Positions 5,944 to 8,455 of a DNA stretch of 8,455 bases are shown piece after piece. The translations under genes and the position numbers were made by a program. The notes beneath the pieces were generated by a model. It was not told the DNA's origin. It searched no databases and saw only the letters and a list, made by a program, of their open reading frames with translations. Position 1 is the first letter of the stretch; every line of letters starts with the position of its first letter. Where the stretch lies: assembly GCA_015655485.1 (NCBI GenBank), contig JAATEZ010000354.1, forward strand, positions 1 to 8,455, read 5' to 3'. Source of the stretch: Lactobacillales bacterium (GTDB lineage Bacteria; Bacillota; Bacilli; Lactobacillales; Vagococcaceae).

Positions 5944-7131
5944 TTGATTGAATTAAAAAATGTTTCTAAAACATTTAAGGGTGGAAAAAAAGCAGTAAAA
6001 AACGTTGACCTGTCTTTTGAAAAAGGTGAGTTCATTTGTCTGATCGGCACCAGCGGGAGCGGAAAAACCACAACAATGCGAATGATCAATCGGATGATCG
6101 ATCCAACAATAGGAAAGATACTCATAGAAGGAAAAGATATTCATGACATCAACCCGGTAGAACTCAGAAGAAAAATTGGTTATGTTATTCAAAATATTGG
6201 CTTAATGCCGCATATGACGATTCGTGACAATATTGTTCTCGTACCTAAACTGCTGAAATGGTCAGAAGAGCAACGGGAAAAGATCGCTCAACGCATGATC
6301 GACTTGGTCGAGCTGCCAAGAGAAATGCTTGACCGCTATCCCGGACAATTATCCGGCGGACAACAACAACGGATCGGTGTGGTTCGTGCTTTGGCCGCAG
6401 ACCATGATATTATTCTCATGGATGAGCCTTTTGGCGCTCTGGACCCGATCACTAGAGAATCTTTGCAGGATCTGGTGAAAGACTTGCAAGTTCGTTTAGG
6501 CAAAACCATTGTCTTCGTCACGCACGATATGGATGAAGCTATAAAATTAGCCAGTCGGATCGTGATCATGAGCGAAGGAGAAGTCATTCAGTTTGATACC
6601 CCTGATGCCATTCTCAGAAATCCGGCCAATGCTTTTGTGGAAGAACTGGTCGGTGAAGACCGCCTGATCCAGGCTGAACCAAATATCACGACTGTAGGAC
6701 AAGTAATGATGTCTACCGCAATCAAAATCACTCCAGAAAAATCTCTTTCCGATGCGATCCGTTTAATGAGAGACAAACGTGTGGATACTCTGTTAGTTAC
6801 CGATGAAGCCGGTGTCCTAAAGGGTTTTATTGATGTGGAAAGTATCAACTTAAAACGAAAAACAGCGACTAGTGTCGGTGATATCTTGAATCCAAAAGTC
6901 TTCTATGTTCATAAAGACGCGTTACTCCGTGATGCCGTGAGAAGAATTTTAAAACGCGGCTTAAAATATGTTCCAGTCGTTGATGAACAAAAGAAACTGG
7001 TCGGATTAATAACCCGAGCTTCATTAGTTGATATTGTTTATGATGTTATTTGGGGAGAAGCAGAAAAAGATCAAGCATCCAACGAAAGTCAAACTGAACC
7101 ATCTGAAAAAGAGCAGGTGAAGCAGTCATGA
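5944..7131 (+). CDS. opuCA: Glycine betaine/carnitine/choline ABC transporter ATP-binding protein
   Basis: This 395-residue ATPase energises uptake of quaternary-ammonium compatible solutes during osmotic stress. Motifs: Walker A GTSGSGKTT (35-43), Q-loop Gln83 in VIQNIGLMPH, signature LSGGQQQR (136-143), Walker B IILMDE (156-161) and switch His194 in FVTHDMDEA. Two CBS domains follow, at about residues 252-305 and 310-370. In this family they sense ionic strength or bind nucleotides to gate transport. A charged tail of about 25 residues ends the protein. The Q-loop QNIGLMPHMT and the tandem CBS domains separate OpuCA/ProV proteins from other ABC ATPases. It is the first gene of the operon, starts with TTG, and overlaps opuCB by 4 bases (ATGA). 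Which solute is carried cannot be decided here. Confidence 0.95.
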   Translation: MIELKNVSKTFKGGKKAVKNVDLSFEKGEFICLIGTSGSGKTTTMRMINRMIDPTIGKILIEGKDIHDINPVELRRKIGYVIQNIGLMPHMTIRDNIVLVPKLLKWSEEQREKIAQRMIDLVELPREMLDRYPGQLSGGQQQRIGVVRALAADHDIILMDEPFGALDPITRESLQDLVKDLQVRLGKTIVFVTHDMDEAIKLASRIVIMSEGEVIQFDTPDAILRNPANAFVEELVGEDRLIQAEPNITTVGQVMMSTAIKITPEKSLSDAIRLMRDKRVDTLLVTDEAGVLKGFIDVESINLKRKTATSVGDILNPKVFYVHKDALLRDAVRRILKRGLKYVPVVDEQKKLVGLITRASLVDIVYDVIWGEAEKDQASNESQTEPSEKEQVKQS

Positions 7132-7760
7132 ATACTTTCTTATTAGAAAATGGGAAAGACCTGCTGGTCAAGTCTGGAGAACACCTGACCATCTCCGCTC
7201 TTGCTTTAGGTTTAGGTATCCTTTTTGCTGTCCCTCTGGGGATCTTCTTAACTAGAACTCCTAAGCTTGCCAATATCGTGATCGGTTTTGCCAGTATCCT
7301 GCAAACAGTCCCTTCTCTTGCTTTATTAGCCTTGATGATCCCTATTTTCGGTGTCGGAAAACTCCCCGCTGTCGTTGCACTCTTCATATATTCCTTATTG
7401 CCTATTTTGAGAAATACTTATATTGGTGTTAAAGAAGTGGATTTTGATCTGACTGATTCGGCCAAAGGAATGGGAATGACAAATCTGCAATCCATTCGTT
7501 TAGTGGAACTGCCCTTATCGATGCCTACCATTATGGCCGGGATCCGCTTAGCCGCTGTTTATGTCATCGCGTGGACGACGCTTGCTTCCTATATCGGTGC
7601 AGGCGGGTTAGGTGATTTTATTTTCTCTGGACTAAATTTATATAGAACAGACCTGATCTTAGCTGGAACTATTCCCGTGACTTTTATGGCGATCATTGTC
7701 GATTTTTTGCTGGGTCTGCTTGAGAAAAAACTCACCCCGATCCAAGAGAAAGGAGACTGA
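7128..7760 (+). CDS. opuCB: Osmoprotectant ABC transporter permease
   Basis: This 210-residue membrane permease works with the OpuCA ATPase. It has about five to six hydrophobic segments, starting at residues 18-41. The sequence QTVPSLALLALMIPIFGVG (59-77) is characteristic of OpuCB/ProW-like permeases. The EAA docking loop is DSAKGMGMTNLQSIRLVELP (110-129). GAGGLGDFIFSGL (157-169) is another family hallmark. The length is normal for the short OpuCB type, which lacks a fused binding domain. Its ATG overlaps the opuCA stop (ATGA), with AGGTGA 7 nt upstream, so the two are translationally coupled. The binding-protein gene follows after 4 bp. OpuC systems usually have a second permease gene (opuCD) after opuCC, which would lie beyond the right edge. 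Confidence 0.94.
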   Translation: MNTFLLENGKDLLVKSGEHLTISALALGLGILFAVPLGIFLTRTPKLANIVIGFASILQTVPSLALLALMIPIFGVGKLPAVVALFIYSLLPILRNTYIGVKEVDFDLTDSAKGMGMTNLQSIRLVELPLSMPTIMAGIRLAAVYVIAWTTLASYIGAGGLGDFIFSGLNLYRTDLILAGTIPVTFMAIIVDFLLGLLEKKLTPIQEKGD

Positions 7761-7764
7761 AAAA

Positions 7765-8455
7765 ATGAAAAAAAAGCTAAGCAAATTGACCCTGCTGGTT
7801 TTGCTCTGCGGCTTGACTCTATTGGTCAGCTCTTGCTCGCTGCCTGGGCTGGCCACCGGAAATGACAAAAAAACAATCACGATCGCCGGCGGTTCTACTT
7901 CAGAAATCCAAATATTAGCCGGTGTAGTCAAAGGAATGATCGAGCATTACACGGATAAAAATGTTGAGGTCATCAATAACTTAGGAACGACAACTGTCAT
8001 TCATCAAGCCATGCTCAATAAGGATGTAAGCATCTCAGCGGCTCGGTATACAGGCACAGATTTGACGGGGACATTAAAACAGTCTGCAGAAAAAGATCCT
8101 GATAAAGCTTTGAAAATCGTTCAGACTGAATTTAAAAAACGCTATCAGCAAACCTGGTTTCCCTCTTACGGTTTTGCCAATACTTACGCTTTTATGGTAA
8201 CTAAAGAAACCGCTGAAAAATATAATCTTAAAAAAATCAGTGATCTTAAAAACGTAGCCGGAGAACTGACTGTTGGCGTGGATATTTCGTGGATGAATCG
8301 CAAAGGAGACGGCTACAAAGCCTTCTCAGAAACTTATCAGATCAATTTCAAAAAAGTTTACCCGATGCAAATCGGATTAGTTTATGATGCGGTCCATGCC
8401 GGAAAAATGGATGTAGTTCTGGGATACTCAACCGACGGCCGGATCCCAAGCTATG
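7765..8455 (+). CDS. opuCC: Osmoprotectant-binding lipoprotein, cut by window edge
   Basis: The first 230 codons of the solute-binding lipoprotein of the OpuC transporter are present; the gene runs off the right end with no stop. A signal peptide ends in VSSC, giving lipidated Cys24. The mature protein begins TITIAGGSTSEIQILAGVV. It contains RYTGTDLTGTL (94-104), WFPSYGFANTYAFMV (131-145) and DVVLGYSTDGRI (216-227), all typical of OpuCC/OpuBC-type receptors. Several of the Tyr residues, such as Tyr95 and Tyr135, are candidates for the aromatic cage that holds a quaternary ammonium group. The start ATG has AAAGGAGA about 8 nt upstream (7750-7757). It lies 4 bp after opuCB in the same operon. 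I estimate more than 60 residues are missing from the C-terminus. Confidence 0.93.
   Translation, partial: MKKKLSKLTLLVLLCGLTLLVSSCSLPGLATGNDKKTITIAGGSTSEIQILAGVVKGMIEHYTDKNVEVINNLGTTTVIHQAMLNKDVSISAARYTGTDLTGTLKQSAEKDPDKALKIVQTEFKKRYQQTWFPSYGFANTYAFMVTKETAEKYNLKKISDLKNVAGELTVGVDISWMNRKGDGYKAFSETYQINFKKVYPMQIGLVYDAVHAGKMDVVLGYSTDGRIPSY

Noticed and set aside
5919..6848. Several minus-strand open frames inside opuCA
   Set aside because: They lie opposite a gene with all ABC and CBS motifs intact; they look like complementary-strand shadows with no credible start signals.
7046..7931. Minus-strand open frames opposite opuCB and the start of opuCC
   Set aside because: The plus strand encodes clear OpuCB and OpuCC proteins with linked ribosome binding sites; the minus frames carry no known motif.

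Overview
The window reads as an ordinary chromosomal segment of a low-GC Gram-positive bacterium. It has AT-rich intergenic DNA, strong GGAGG-type ribosome binding sites, GTG and TTG starts, lipoprotein-type binding proteins and an OpuC-type osmolyte transporter. Lactobacillales, and Enterococcaceae in particular, is my best guess. That is an inference from gene style, because the window holds no rRNA or other marker.

Layout. Positions 1-735 (minus) hold the N-terminal 245 codons of a glutamine-dependent asparagine synthetase (asnB), cut by the left edge. Positions 863-5700 (minus) form one compact five-gene unit, transcribed in the order UbiD-family decarboxylase, UbiA-family prenyltransferase, ABC lipoprotein, ABC ATPase, ABC permease. 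Three of its four junctions overlap. The only gap, between ubiA and the lipoprotein gene, carries a perfect 16-bp palindrome. Positions 5701-5943 are a divergent promoter region. Positions 5944-8455 (plus) hold the first three genes of an opuC-type compatible-solute operon: ATPase with CBS domains, permease, and binding lipoprotein cut by the right edge.

The minus-strand five-gene unit is the most interesting part. The UbiA protein has the sequence style of MqnP and the UbiD protein that of MqnL, the late-step pair of the futalosine menaquinone route. That pair prenylates a hydroxylated aromatic carboxylate and then removes the carboxyl group. No early-step gene (mqnA-E) is present. Instead the pair shares a transcript with a complete SsuABC/TauABC/NMT1-like importer. 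The simplest reading is a salvage system: import an aromatic carboxylate made by other organisms (1,4-dihydroxy-6-naphthoate, a related futalosine-route intermediate, or a hydroxybenzoate), prenylate it and decarboxylate it to a quinone. The substrate is inferred from context and cannot be read from sequence alone.

The flanking asnB and opuC genes look like standard housekeeping and stress genes with no evident link to the central unit. I see no mobile element, tRNA, rRNA, CRISPR array or clear riboswitch.
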